Counted from the first letter of the stretch, positions 39,437 to 48,934 are shown. The stretch: DNA of 64,000 nucleotides from Geminocystis sp. NIES-3708 (GCF_001548095.1 NZ_AP014815.1:3657656-3721655), one strand, 5' to 3'. Notes: generated from the letters alone by a model not told the origin. Program-made: numbers and translations.

Positions 39437-41974
39437 CTAATTAGTAAAATTAGACAAAATCACACACCAAAAAAGAAAGCCTAAACTGACTGTGGAAAAA
39501 TGTTGTGGGAATAAGATTTTTATCGATTGACGAGAAATTTTTTGACTCAAAATAATAGTAATAATAACACCGAAAAGTAGGGTAATTCCTTGTAAAAATG
39601 TAATTACCGCCGGATGAGCTACAAGAATTGGTAAATTACTACCATTTAAACCAAAAGTTGCCCAAGTTACTGGTAAAATTCGTCCTGCTTCCCCTAAACC
39701 AAGATGTAAATAATAGGCTAAATTCCCACATAACGCTAAAGGTAAATAACCATAGGCTAATTCCGTAAAACCACGAAATTGCATATTTTTTCTTTGACAA
39801 ATTAACCGAATTATTACATATCCCAAAAAAGGTAATATCATAGGCACAATTAAAACGGCGATCGCGAATACCGAATGTATCCAAAATTTAGTTAAATCTA
39901 AGCCTAAACGGAGAATAAAATTGATTTCGGGCAATTTATGCAGAAAAACAGCATTTAAGAGCAAAAATAATAAAGCCACTTCAGAAGTGCGAGGTTGATG
40001 AGTTGTCCATAATTCAATAGCTGGAGGGCGCAGATTGACGGTAACAGAGCGATGTGGACAGGCTTTTAAACAAGTCATACATAACACACAATCTCGATTA
40101 TCTTGTAATTGGGCAGGATGAGAATATAAAGGGCAACCGAGGGTTTCTAATCCTTCACCTTTTTGCACTCCACCTTTATAACATTGATAAGTAGTACATT
40201 CTGCCGAACAAGTTCCCTGTTGTGCTCGTAATTCTGTCATGGAAAGTTTGGCAAACATACCATTCATGCCACCAATAGGGCAAAGATAACGACACCAAAA
40301 ACGTCTTTCAAATATAGCTGAACATATCATTGCTCCTGCTGTGATTAATAGCAATAGCCAAGCAGAAAGATAAGCAGTGTTAGGCAAATCCCACAATTCT
40401 TCCCATAATATAATAAGGGTGAAAAGTGTAAATAAAAACCATCCTCCCCATTTTTCCGCTTCTTGTCGAGGCCATGATTTCAGTTGTCGAGGAAATAGCC
40501 ACAAAGAAATTTTTTGCGTCACTTCTCCGTAAATCATAAAAGGACAGAAAGAACACCACAATCTACCGACAAAGGGAAAAGAGATTAAAATTAAAGGCCA
40601 CCACCATGCCCAAAAAAGATTAAGAGCAAAGTTTTCCTGACGATTTTGAGGGGCTAAAAACAAAATTCCGACAACTAAAGCAAAAAGTATTAAAGTAAAA
40701 CCGTAATTGATGCGATCTGGATACCAGCTACTTCGGAGAAAGCTACGCAATTTTGGATAGGCATTTAGTAAATTAAAACGAAATTGTTGCTTTTTATTTC
40801 GGGATTGCCAAATAATTTCTTCTGTTAATTCATTGCAACCTGAAAGTTGTACGATCGCTCTTTCAATGAGGTTTTCTAATTCTCGTAAATTGTTAGGAAA
40901 ATCATAACCTTGAAGACGGCGTAATGCTTCGGGTGTTATTTTGGGTTTATTAACTCTTTGGTTTCGGGAAATTAAACTTATATAATAGTTCGCTTGATCT
41001 TCTAAATCCGCTTTTCTCACTCGTAAAGGAGGCACTTTGATTAAGTGGGTGGCGGCGTTATTAATAGTAGAAATGGCTTTTTCATTGATAAATATTAAAC
41101 GGGCTTGACAAGTTTTTACTGAATTATTAGCATTTTCAGAACGATTAACAGGGGTATAAGTTTTATTTTTTAATAGTTGTAAGATGTCATCGTTTAATTC
41201 TGGGGGTAAATCTTGAATATTATTAAAAATTAGAGTACCCTTTCCTAATGCTTCAATTAAACCTAATTTTCCTCCCGCCCGTCCAAATAATTCTGCACCA
41301 CTGGCTTGTAATTTTCCACAATTAACTTTGATAATTGGCTCTCGACGATAGGGTGAACTATAATGAATTAAGGCGGCAAGATTATCTTTTTCTAATCCTT
41401 GTTCACCAAAAATAACTACAGGTTGACAATCTTCGGTAGCGTTTTTTACCTGTTGTCGTAGCCTCACGGCATAACGACTTTTACCAATAATTCCTCGTTT
41501 TGCTTTAGTAACTAAATATGGACGCAATACAGTTTGTCTTTCTTGTTCAAAACTCAGTTGAGAAGATAAATCAGCGACTTCTTGGGCTAATTTTTGAGTA
41601 AAGGCTTGATTAATTTGAGGATATTGTGCGACTAATTTTTCAACATTGACTGCGGAGAGATACCAGAATTTCGCTTCTGTAATGGTTTTAATAGTATTTT
41701 TTGCTGGTTGTTGTAATAATAATTCTTTAAGATTAATTACCGAACCTGAAAGTAAACTATAATTTCCGTTATTTCTTTGAGTTTGAATTTGACCTTCTTC
41801 TAAAATATATACCTTTTCAATGGACTGATTCTCTGAGATTATAATTTCATTTTCCTGAAAAGAAACTTTTTCTAACAAAGATACGATCGCTTTGAGAATT
41901 TCATCGGGTAAGATACCGATAGCTGTAGATTCTTTTAACCAAGTCACCAACTCAGGAAATGTTTTCATTGGCAC
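39437..41974 (-). CDS. Fusion: cNMP-binding domain + degenerate NtrC-type AAA + membrane polyferredoxin
   Basis: Three modules are joined in 845 residues. Residues ~10-130 form a cyclic-nucleotide-binding-like domain (ILEEGQIQTQRNNGNYSLLS). Residues ~160-390 resemble the AAA domain of sigma-54 activators but have lost the ATP site: the Walker A position reads GEQGLEKDNLA and the GAFTGA loop region reads AELFGRAGGKLGLIE, while VPPLRVRKADLE and the LRELENLIERA lid remain. Residues ~420-840 are a NapH/NosR-like membrane protein with CSFCPF, RYLCPIGG and a ferredoxin-type CVLCMTCLKACPH. Cyanobacteria have no sigma-54, so the middle part is probably a protein-interaction or sensing domain and the whole a redox sensor or electron carrier. 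Confidence 0.8.
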   Translation of the reverse strand: MPMKTFPELVTWLKESTAIGILPDEILKAIVSLLEKVSFQENEIIISENQSIEKVYILEEGQIQTQRNNGNYSLLSGSVINLKELLLQQPAKNTIKTITEAKFWYLSAVNVEKLVAQYPQINQAFTQKLAQEVADLSSQLSFEQERQTVLRPYLVTKAKRGIIGKSRYAVRLRQQVKNATEDCQPVVIFGEQGLEKDNLAALIHYSSPYRREPIIKVNCGKLQASGAELFGRAGGKLGLIEALGKGTLIFNNIQDLPPELNDDILQLLKNKTYTPVNRSENANNSVKTCQARLIFINEKAISTINNAATHLIKVPPLRVRKADLEDQANYYISLISRNQRVNKPKITPEALRRLQGYDFPNNLRELENLIERAIVQLSGCNELTEEIIWQSRNKKQQFRFNLLNAYPKLRSFLRSSWYPDRINYGFTLILFALVVGILFLAPQNRQENFALNLFWAWWWPLILISFPFVGRLWCSFCPFMIYGEVTQKISLWLFPRQLKSWPRQEAEKWGGWFLFTLFTLIILWEELWDLPNTAYLSAWLLLLITAGAMICSAIFERRFWCRYLCPIGGMNGMFAKLSMTELRAQQGTCSAECTTYQCYKGGVQKGEGLETLGCPLYSHPAQLQDNRDCVLCMTCLKACPHRSVTVNLRPPAIELWTTHQPRTSEVALLFLLLNAVFLHKLPEINFILRLGLDLTKFWIHSVFAIAVLIVPMILPFLGYVIIRLICQRKNMQFRGFTELAYGYLPLALCGNLAYYLHLGLGEAGRILPVTWATFGLNGSNLPILVAHPAVITFLQGITLLFGVIITIILSQKISRQSIKILFPQHFSTVSLGFLFWCVILSNFTN

Positions 41975-42021
41975 AATTACTTATTGATAATTTTATTTAT
42001 TACTTATTACTTATTAGTTAC

Positions 42022-42366
<345 letters not shown>

Positions 42367-42403
42367 TTAAATTTTTAGTGGTATTTATTCAATTAATTAA
42401 ACA

Positions 42404-42775
42404 TTATAAATTATACATTTTTCTATACCCTAATAACCAATTAGCTATAGTAGCTCGACGAGTTTGAGTCGGTCCAAATTCACCGATTTTATAACCTTTA
42501 AAACCTAATTCTTCCTTTAAAAGTTGTTTATTTTCAGGAGAAATAGAACGAGTTAACTTTACGTTAGGAGGACGATTTGTAATAAAATTTGGAGGCTCTG
42601 GATATTCTTCTCCCCAAGACTTTTCTACCTGAGAAACATCCCATTTTTCGTTAAGAGAATCATAACGATAACCTAGGTGATACCACACTAATTTATTAAC
42701 AACATCATCTTCTAATTCTCCGTTAATAATTTGCCAAATAGTATCATCATTAAGAGGTGGTAAATTATCCAACAT
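42404..42775 (-). CDS. DUF1823 family protein (cyanobacterial, function unknown)
   Basis: The 123-residue soluble protein has conserved-looking segments LVWYHLGYRYDS, EYPEPPNFITNRPP and TRRATIANWLL. I believe these belong to the cyanobacterial DUF1823 family, judged from memory. No catalytic motif is visible. It is followed by the HIT gene on the same strand. Confidence 0.6.
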   Translation of the reverse strand: MLDNLPPLNDDTIWQIINGELEDDVVNKLVWYHLGYRYDSLNEKWDVSQVEKSWGEEYPEPPNFITNRPPNVKLTRSISPENKQLLKEELGFKGYKIGEFGPTQTRRATIANWLLGYRKMYNL

Positions 42776-42908
42776 ACATTAAAAATTTGAAAAAAATAAG
42801 AACATTAAATTATTAATTAGGAGGTTATGAAAAAGTTTTTTTGGTGAAAGTAGAAGATAGGAGAAATATTTATAAATAAAAATATTCGACTCATTATTAA
42901 TTATTAAT

Positions 42909-43754
42909 TTATTTTTCTAAATCACTCAAATTAAAGAGAAAAGGCACATTGCCACCATTGCCGCCACCATTAGTAACTAATACTTTGGGCATTTGTGCAC
43001 CTCCTTCTTTCCATGCCTCAATGGCTTCTTTTTGTAATACCAGTTTTCCACCCTGATTACTAAGAGTTTCGGCTAATAATCTTTGAGCTTCGGCTCTACC
43101 TTTAGCACGGTTAATATCAGCTTGGGCTTGTTGTTCGGCTTCTTGAGCAATATAAACAGCCCGTTGTGCCCGTTGTTCAGCGATTTGTTTTTCTTCGACA
43201 GCCCTAGCAAATTCAGGAGAAAAAGCTAAATCAACTACACTGGTGTCTAAAACAATAATACCGTATTTTTCGAGACGAGTAATCAGAGCATTATCAAAAT
43301 CATCTTTTAACTCTGTACGTCTGGTAATGGCTTCTTCTACGGTACGTTTAGCGGCAGCAACCTTAAATGATTCTTGAGTTTGGGGTGCAATAATTTTAGC
43401 TACAATATTTTGTAAAGTTCCTTGTGTTCTTCTTATTTCTACCACTTTTAAAGGATCGAGACGAAAATTAATCGCAAAACTTGCGGATAAATCTTGTAAA
43501 TCTTTTGTTGAACTTTGAGCAGGTACGGCAAATTTCTGTACAGTTACATCATAAACATCCACGTTAGATACGAGGGGCGGTTTGAAGTGAATACCCTCTA
43601 ATAAGACACTATCTTGAGCTTTCCCTAAAACACTCAATACTCCAGCTTGTCCAGGATTGATAATAATAAAAGAATTAAAACCGACGAATACCAATAAAGC
43701 GGCTAAAATTCCCGCAATCAAATTAGTAATACTGGTGTTTGCTTGACGATCCAA
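42909..43754 (-). CDS. Prohibitin (SPFH/Band 7 membrane protein)
   Basis: The 281-residue protein has an N-terminal membrane anchor (residues ~9-31), a prohibitin/Band 7 domain (IIINPGQAGVLSVLGK to SVVDLAFSPEFARAVEEKQ) and a long Ala/Glu/Gln-rich coiled coil typical of SPFH proteins. Cyanobacterial prohibitins form large ring assemblies in the membrane and are linked to membrane-protein quality control. A Gly-rich segment (NGGGNGGN) precedes the C-terminus. No nfeD-like or protease partner is next to it. Confidence 0.92.
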   Translation of the reverse strand: MDRQANTSITNLIAGILAALLVFVGFNSFIIINPGQAGVLSVLGKAQDSVLLEGIHFKPPLVSNVDVYDVTVQKFAVPAQSSTKDLQDLSASFAINFRLDPLKVVEIRRTQGTLQNIVAKIIAPQTQESFKVAAAKRTVEEAITRRTELKDDFDNALITRLEKYGIIVLDTSVVDLAFSPEFARAVEEKQIAEQRAQRAVYIAQEAEQQAQADINRAKGRAEAQRLLAETLSNQGGKLVLQKEAIEAWKEGGAQMPKVLVTNGGGNGGNVPFLFNLSDLEK

Positions 43755-43921
43755 TTGTTTAAACTCCTAAAAGTTCGATAAATACAGATTAATTCTAACA
43801 TTACCTGAGTTTCGTTTTTTATTAGGAGAGATGGAGAAAAGGAGAAGAGGAAAAAATATGTATTATTATCTTCTACCTTTATTAATTATTAATTATTGAT
43901 TGTTAATTGTTAATTAATTGT

Positions 43922-45127
43922 TTATGATCTGTTTTTTTCAGCCCACACTCTAGTGGATAATCCCCAAATATAAATAAAACCTTCCGCCGCTTTATGATCA
44001 AATTTATCATCACCACCATAGGTAGATAAATCGGGACTATATAACGAATAATCTGATCTTCTACCAACAATAGTAGCGTTACCTTTAAAAAATTTAATTC
44101 TAACAGTACCACTTACTCGTTTTTGGGTTTCATTGATGAAAGCATCTAAAGCATCTTTGAGGGGGTTATACCACAAACCTTCATAGATTAAACGACTATA
44201 CATTTCATCCACATGACCTCGTTTATAGTGAGTGACATCACTGGTTAATGTAAGGCTTTCTAAATCTTCATGGGCTTTAACCAAAACTAATAACGCAGGA
44301 GCTTCATAAATTTCTCTGGATTTAATTCCTACTACTCTATTTTCAATCATGTCAATTCTACCAAAACCATGATTACCAGCAATTTCGTTAACTTTGGTAA
44401 CAAGAGCAACAGGAGATAAACCTTCACCATTTATGGCTACGGGAATACCTTTTTCAAATGTAATTTCTACATATTCAGGTTCATTAGGGGCATCAGCAAC
44501 GGATTTTGTTAAAGCATAGACTTCCTCTGGAGGTTCAGTCATAGGATCTTCTAAAGGTCCTGCTTCAATACTACGCCCTAATAAGTTACGATCAATACTA
44601 AAAGGAGAAGATTTTTTAACAGGTGCTTCAATACCGAATTTTTCGCCGTAGGAAATGGCTTCTTCCCGACTCATACCCCATTCTCTAGCGGGGGCTAAAA
44701 TTTTGATATTAGGATTTAAAGCGGTAATTCCCACATCAAAACGGACTTGATCATTTCCTTTTCCTGTACAACCATGGGCTACTGCATCAGCACCATATTT
44801 TTCCGCCGCTTCTACCAACAATTTTGCAATTAAAGGACGAGCTAAAGCCGTAGAAAGGGGATAACGATTTTCATATAACGCATTGGCTTTAATAGCAGGA
44901 AACGCATAGTTAACCACAAACTCTTCTGTCGCATCAGCGACTAAAGACTCTACAGCACCACATTTTAAGGCTTTTTCTTGAATAGGACCTAATTCTTCCC
45001 CTTGTCCTAAATCTGCCGCTAGGGTGATAACTTCTTTAACCCCCCATTCCTTCATTAGATAAGGAATACAGACGGAGGTGTCAACCCCTCCAGAATAAGC
45101 TAAAACGACTTTATTAGCACGACTCAT
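43922..45127 (-). CDS. argG: Argininosuccinate synthase
   Basis: ArgG joins citrulline and aspartate with ATP in arginine synthesis. The 401-residue enzyme has the N-type ATP pyrophosphatase P-loop [13 protein letters not shown] at the N-terminus, the [14 protein letters not shown] motif and [17 protein letters not shown]. Length and motifs are normal. The gene is divergent from the tRNA-Asp gene, and their shared promoter region lies between 45128 and 45331. Confidence 0.96.
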   Translation of the reverse strand: MSRANKVVLAYSGGVDTSVCIPYLMKEWGVKEVITLAADLGQGEELGPIQEKALKCGAVESLVADATEEFVVNYAFPAIKANALYENRYPLSTALARPLIAKLLVEAAEKYGADAVAHGCTGKGNDQVRFDVGITALNPNIKILAPAREWGMSREEAISYGEKFGIEAPVKKSSPFSIDRNLLGRSIEAGPLEDPMTEPPEEVYALTKSVADAPNEPEYVEITFEKGIPVAINGEGLSPVALVTKVNEIAGNHGFGRIDMIENRVVGIKSREIYEAPALLVLVKAHEDLESLTLTSDVTHYKRGHVDEMYSRLIYEGLWYNPLKDALDAFINETQKRVSGTVRIKFFKGNATIVGRRSDYSLYSPDLSTYGGDDKFDHKAAEGFIYIWGLSTRVWAEKNRS

Positions 45128-45279
45128 AAAATTTACTCTATTATCGATAGAACTAAGTGGTTATTGTAACAATAAGAGTATTTTTAACCAATTAAAAGTC
45201 AAGATTTGCATACTTTTTTTTGATAACCCTGATATTATCTACTATTTACCGTTTGTTTAAGAAAATTTTAAAATTTATA

Positions 45280-45308
45280 TTGACAATTGTTTTTAAGTTC
45301 GTTAACAT
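45280..45308 (+). promoter_or_regulatory. Sigma-70-type promoter of the tRNA-Asp gene
   Basis: A perfect -35 box TTGACA (45280-45285) is separated by 17 bases from a good -10 box TAACAT (45303-45308). Transcription would start near 45315, about 17 bases before the tRNA. Confidence 0.7.
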
Positions 45309-45331
45309 AGAACACGTGAGTCAAATCAAAT

Positions 45332-45405
45332 GGGATTGTAGCTCAGCTGGTTAGAGCGTCCGCCTGTCACGCGGAAGGTCGCGGGTTCGAGTCCCGTCAG
45401 TCCCG
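45332..45405 (+). tRNA. tRNA-Asp (GUC anticodon), attachment site of the adjacent transposon
   Basis: The 74-base gene folds into a complete cloverleaf: acceptor GGGATTG/CAGTCCC with discriminator G, D arm GCTCAGCTGGTTAGAGC, anticodon arm CCGCC-TGTCACG-CGG with anticodon GTC, and T arm CGGG-TTCGAGT-CCCG. CCA is not encoded. The T-loop GTT (45385-45387) and the following 17 bases (45388-45404) serve as PAM and protospacer for the guide at 45539-45555, and the transposon end begins 60 bases after the PAM. The tRNA itself is intact. Confidence 0.96.
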
Positions 45406-45447
45406 TCTAATAAATCAATATGTTTATAGTTTATAAAATAATAGTGT

Positions 45448-45531
45448 TGTACAATAACAGATTATTTGTCATTGGTAACAGATTAGTGTCGTCTTAACAA
45501 ATTAAATGACGTGATAACCAGTTAATTTCAT
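45448..45531 (+). repeat. tRNA-proximal transposon end with TnsB-binding-type repeats
   Basis: After TGTACAA there are four spaced copies of the motif TAAC(A/C)-N-TTA-N-TGTC-like: 45455-45470, 45476-45490, 45495-45510 and 45515-45531. They are spaced about 20 bases apart. They resemble the repeats at 3281-3497 and at the far end (50937-51119). The guide spacer begins only about eight bases after the last copy. Confidence 0.75.
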
Positions 45532-45538
45532 CTAATTA

Positions 45539-45760
45539 GGAACTGACGGGACTCGCTTTCAATTCTCAAATAGAATTCTTCCTTGCTCGGAAGTTATTTG
45601 CTAACCGCTATAGCAGTACACTTAGATCTTTGTTGCTGGGAGTGCGTCTAGTTTCTATCCCCGTAGATAGTTAGCATCAGGGCAAGTAATTAGCAGGAGC
45701 AGAAAGCAAACTTCTAGGAAAAAGTAAACTACTCCTCATTTTCCATAGAACAGAGGTTAT
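45539..45760 (-). ncRNA. Cas12k tracrRNA-like RNA fused to a truncated repeat and homing spacer
   Basis: Read on the minus strand, the segment has landmarks I recall from the ShCAST tracrRNA in the same order: GCTTTCTG, then CCCTGATGCT, a short GATAG hairpin region, CACTCCCAGCAA, and TGTACTGCTATAGCGGTTA. Next come a CTTCC/GGAAG hairpin (45578-45593) and an AATTCT-ATTTG-AGAATT hairpin (45561-45577), which joins anti-repeat and repeat. The truncated repeat ends TTGAAAG (45556-45567 is repeat), and the next 17 bases (45539-45555) match the tRNA-Asp gene at 16 positions. The 5' end of the RNA is only estimated. No further repeats follow, so this is a single, naturally joined guide. Confidence 0.75.
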
Positions 45761-45945
45761 GAAAACTGGATCTACGGCACTGTTAATACTATAAACCCTA
45801 AAGAAGGTATTTTCTTATTTCAACATACCGTATTCGTTGAGTATCTAAGGATTAAACAACATTGAATAGTTACCTGAGCCATTGCTTACGTCATTGTTTA
45901 ATAAAATGTAATTGTATAATAGCAAATCATTTTATAATTCTGCTT

Positions 45946-46368
45946 ATGAAACAGGAATTATTTTTTAGTATTAAAGATATATCATTAATTACGGGTTGTT
46001 CCCTCCGGCAATTCCAGTATTGGAAGGAGAAGGAGATTATTGTGCCTTTTATTATGGGGACAGGTACGGGAAAGACAATCTACTATTCTTTTGTGGAGTT
46101 GGTAGAGGTGTCGGTAATGGTATATATGCTTTCTGTTGGTTTGAATTTAGAGATGGCACAAAAAATCCTCAATGATTTGAGGGAAAAAGAGCCATCATTT
46201 ACCGATGCGGACTTTAAGAAGCGTTTTATGGTAATTGCTCATGATGGTAGTGTTGAGTTATTGCCTTATCAACGGGAAGATGCGATCGCACTTTTAGAAG
46301 AGGGGAAGGCGATCGTGCCTTTGTGGATTGATCAAATTCATCAAAAATTAACAGAGAAGGTGGGTTGA
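45946..46368 (+). CDS. cvkR: MerR-type regulator resembling CvkR, the Cas V-K repressor
   Basis: The protein has 140 residues from the ATG at 45946; an upstream TTG start at 45862 gives a Cys-rich extension that I do not believe. The N-terminus is a MerR-type winged helix (SIKDISLITGCSLRQFQYWKEK with the GTGTGKTIYYSF wing). The rest (LNLEMAQKILNDL, LPYQREDAIALLEEGKAIVP) resembles CvkR proteins, which repress cas12k and sit beside the tracrRNA in V-K transposons. Here the divergent tracr-like RNA is still present on its left but cas12k is gone. It may now control the guide RNA or the R-M genes, or be a relic. Confidence 0.7.
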   Translation: MKQELFFSIKDISLITGCSLRQFQYWKEKEIIVPFIMGTGTGKTIYYSFVELVEVSVMVYMLSVGLNLEMAQKILNDLREKEPSFTDADFKKRFMVIAHDGSVELLPYQREDAIALLEEGKAIVPLWIDQIHQKLTEKVG

Positions 46369-46388
46369 AGTGAGCAAAAATGAATCTC

Positions 46389-46469
46389 GGTAGTCCTGTA
46401 GATGTAGTGATTTGAAAATGATTGGATAATAGTTTCAGAGCAGAAAATCACTACTTGTACACCACTACC
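46389..46469. repeat. 25-bp imperfect inverted repeat between cvkR and the first MTase
   Basis: Arms at 46389-46413 and 46445-46469 both start GGTAGT and end GTAGTGATTT when read inwards, with four mismatches in 25 positions. The loop is about 31 bases. The two adjoining genes converge here. There is no T-run on either side, so it is not a classical terminator; a regulator site or a trace of an inserted element is possible. Confidence 0.55.
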
Positions 46470-46511
46470 ATTTGATTTATTATCAATTGATTGCGCTTAA
46501 TAAATTCCATT

Positions 46512-47510
46512 TTAAGCACACTCAAGAGAGTATTTTTGTTTTTCTTCTTCTACTATTAAGTTAATTATTTGTTGTGAAATATGCCACATTAAAACAGGCG
46601 GAACAGCATTGCCAATCGCTTTATATTGACGATTTTCGGAAACCACATCTAATCTAAAATTATCAGGGAAAGACTGTATTCTAGCTGTTTCTCTTGGTGT
46701 GAAACGCCTATATAATTGACCTTCTTTTAAAACAGGATCTGTGCTATTTAAACTAACTTTGGCTAAATGAGCACTAATAGTATTACAAGGCTCATCAATA
46801 TTTTGTACCCTTCCTTTATTCATCGTTTCTTTTGCCTTTAGCATTCCATCAACTGCTTTCTGAGAAAAGAAATATTTATCTTCTATTTGCTCATCTAAAA
46901 CTAATTTAAGAGGTATTTTATTTCTGGTGGTTATTGGTTGAGGAAATTGAAATTTAAAACAATCTTCAAAATGTTTAAATCCGATAATAAAAACTCTTTC
47001 TCTTTTTTGAGGTATACCATAATCAGAGGCATTAAATACTTGATAAGAAATGTTATAACCGACTTTTTGAAATTCTTGAATAATCAAAGGAAAAGCCCTT
47101 TTTTGATTAGCGGATAAAATTCCTTTTACATTTTCAGCGATAAAAAATCTCGGCTGTTTTTCTTTTAAAATTCGACATATTTCAAAGAATAATTGACCTT
47201 TTTCATCTTTTATACCTAATCTAGGGGGATTCTGCGCAACAATAGAAAATGATTGACAAGGAAATCCGCCCATTAAAATATCGTGATTAGGTAGCTCTTT
47301 TTCATTAATGGTTTTTATATCCCCCAACAAACAATTATGTTGAAAATTTGCGTTATAAATTTCAACGGCAGAAGGATCATTATCGATAGCATAAACAATT
47401 TCTGTCGGCAATTTATGATAATTTTGGTTCAAGTATTTAAAATTACCTAGTATGCCCAAGTCCATGCCACCACAACCGCTAAAAAGTGATAATACTTTTA
47501 GTCTATCCAT
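46512..47510 (-). CDS. C5-cytosine DNA methyltransferase, cargo R-M system (third gene)
   Basis: The 332-residue enzyme shows VLSLFSGCGGMDLGI (motif I), GGFPCQSFSIV (catalytic motif IV), ENVKGIL (VI), PQKRERVFIIGF (VIII) and IGNAVPPVL (X). It is a compact C5-MTase with a short target-recognition region. It overlaps the end of the upstream nuclease gene by 13 bases and is the last gene of the three-gene operon in the transposon. Confidence 0.93.
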   Translation of the reverse strand: MDRLKVLSLFSGCGGMDLGILGNFKYLNQNYHKLPTEIVYAIDNDPSAVEIYNANFQHNCLLGDIKTINEKELPNHDILMGGFPCQSFSIVAQNPPRLGIKDEKGQLFFEICRILKEKQPRFFIAENVKGILSANQKRAFPLIIQEFQKVGYNISYQVFNASDYGIPQKRERVFIIGFKHFEDCFKFQFPQPITTRNKIPLKLVLDEQIEDKYFFSQKAVDGMLKAKETMNKGRVQNIDEPCNTISAHLAKVSLNSTDPVLKEGQLYRRFTPRETARIQSFPDNFRLDVVSENRQYKAIGNAVPPVLMWHISQQIINLIVEEEKQKYSLECA

Positions 47511-48916
47511 AATAATAATTGCTCTTTTTGAGAAGATTCCTCCGTAAATGTTATGTCAGCACCGTCTTTAGGTGACATTGTTATTTTATTAGACTTATAT
47601 AATCCAACTGGATCTTGAATTAAATGTAATTCTCTATTTATTTTTGATATTGCAAGTCGATAAACATAATATCTGTCTTTTAATGATTCTGCAGTATTCC
47701 ATTCATTCGGCGTTAAGTGAAAACTAAAAAAATTAATTTTTTTATTACTAATGGTTGTTTTTACTTCTATATATCTTTTTCTTTCATCAAGTTCTACAGA
47801 TTGAATATCATAACCAACAGCAAATTGTGTCGGAATTTTTTGAATTAGATGGAGTAAATCTTCTCTTTTTCCTAGTTTTATCCTCATTTTTTCATGTCCT
47901 AAAACTAATCCTTCTCCGAAATCACCAATTTCCTTTGTTTTTATTTGTACCCCTTGTTCAAGTTTGCTTTCAAATTCATTAATAGAGTCTAAAACCAAAT
48001 CTTGGTAAGTAGTTGAATCAACACCTAAATACTTATATAAATCTGTCTTGAAAATTTCTTGATCTAATTTAGAATTAACGAAATAAAACCAAGCATCATT
48101 TAATGATTTAATATCACTAATATTTAAGTTTAATTTTTTATAAAGAGGAATATAATCTAAAAATATTACTTCATTTTCAATAAAAGAGACAATCACCTCT
48201 TGATTCTTATTGTTTAGATAAAATTTATTGCCGTGACAAACTAATAAATCGGCAATAACCATGTAATCTAAAATATCACCTGCATATCTAATTACATCAC
48301 CTGTCCAATTATAATTAATATTATTTTTTCGATTATGAATGACTAAATATGCCGTATTTTTTGGTTTTCTGGGGTTATTTTGACGAGTTACCCGTAAATC
48401 GTTAAATATACAATGAGTGGCTTCTGCTTTATCTATGTAAAATCTACCTTCAGTTATTTTTTCGCCTTCTTGTAAGACTTTTATTAGGTAACTAACTGGT
48501 TTAAAAAGTATTCCTTGATTTATATAATCTAATATTTCATGAGGCTTTAAATAACCACCAGGATACTGAAAATAAAATAAAAAGTATTTAAAAAATTCTA
48601 CTAAATCCTGATTTTCGCTAAGTCTAAAAGCTAAGTTAGAAGGCTTACTTTTTTGATTTATAGAGTTGGTTTCAATTAATCCAAATAGAGCAGAAATTTC
48701 TGTCCTCCAATTATTAATAGTTTTATCTTTTTTGTTAGCATTTCCAGGGAATAATTTAATAGCATTATTCATAGCTTTCGCAAATTTATCAATTGGCATT
48801 TCTGACAAGTTACTTAAACAAGTTGCCATGTAAATTAAGACATTTTCAACATCATTTTTAAATCGAGGTCTAATTTGATGAAGTCTATAATAATATTTAT
48901 TAGGTATATGATACAT
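47498..48916 (-). CDS. Putative type II restriction endonuclease with DUF3883-like C-terminal domain
   Basis: The 472-residue protein lies between two C5-MTases, so it is probably their nuclease. Its C-terminal part (from about residue 330) resembles DUF3883: VGYDIQSVELDERKRYIEVKTT holds the D...ExK metal site (Asp ~371, Glu and Lys ~385-390), followed by FFSFHLTPNEWNTAE. The N-terminal ~300 residues contain no motif I know and may carry DNA recognition. The recognition site is unknown. It is separated from the upstream MTase by 18 bases. Confidence 0.65.
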   Translation of the reverse strand: MYHIPNKYYYRLHQIRPRFKNDVENVLIYMATCLSNLSEMPIDKFAKAMNNAIKLFPGNANKKDKTINNWRTEISALFGLIETNSINQKSKPSNLAFRLSENQDLVEFFKYFLFYFQYPGGYLKPHEILDYINQGILFKPVSYLIKVLQEGEKITEGRFYIDKAEATHCIFNDLRVTRQNNPRKPKNTAYLVIHNRKNNINYNWTGDVIRYAGDILDYMVIADLLVCHGNKFYLNNKNQEVIVSFIENEVIFLDYIPLYKKLNLNISDIKSLNDAWFYFVNSKLDQEIFKTDLYKYLGVDSTTYQDLVLDSINEFESKLEQGVQIKTKEIGDFGEGLVLGHEKMRIKLGKREDLLHLIQKIPTQFAVGYDIQSVELDERKRYIEVKTTISNKKINFFSFHLTPNEWNTAESLKDRYYVYRLAISKINRELHLIQDPVGLYKSNKITMSPKDGADITFTEESSQKEQLLLWID

Positions 48917-48934
48917 AATTATTTTTTTGTTTTC

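Noticed and set aside
45448-45945. A CRISPR array in the second transposon element
   Set aside because: Only one truncated repeat-like unit is visible. The regularly spaced short motifs are TnsB-type end repeats with about 20-base spacing, not CRISPR repeats with spacers.
45862-45945. Longer start (TTG 45862) for the CvkR-like protein
   Set aside because: The 28 extra residues are Cys- and His-rich and unlike a MerR N-terminus. The ATG at 45946 begins right at the expected domain start.
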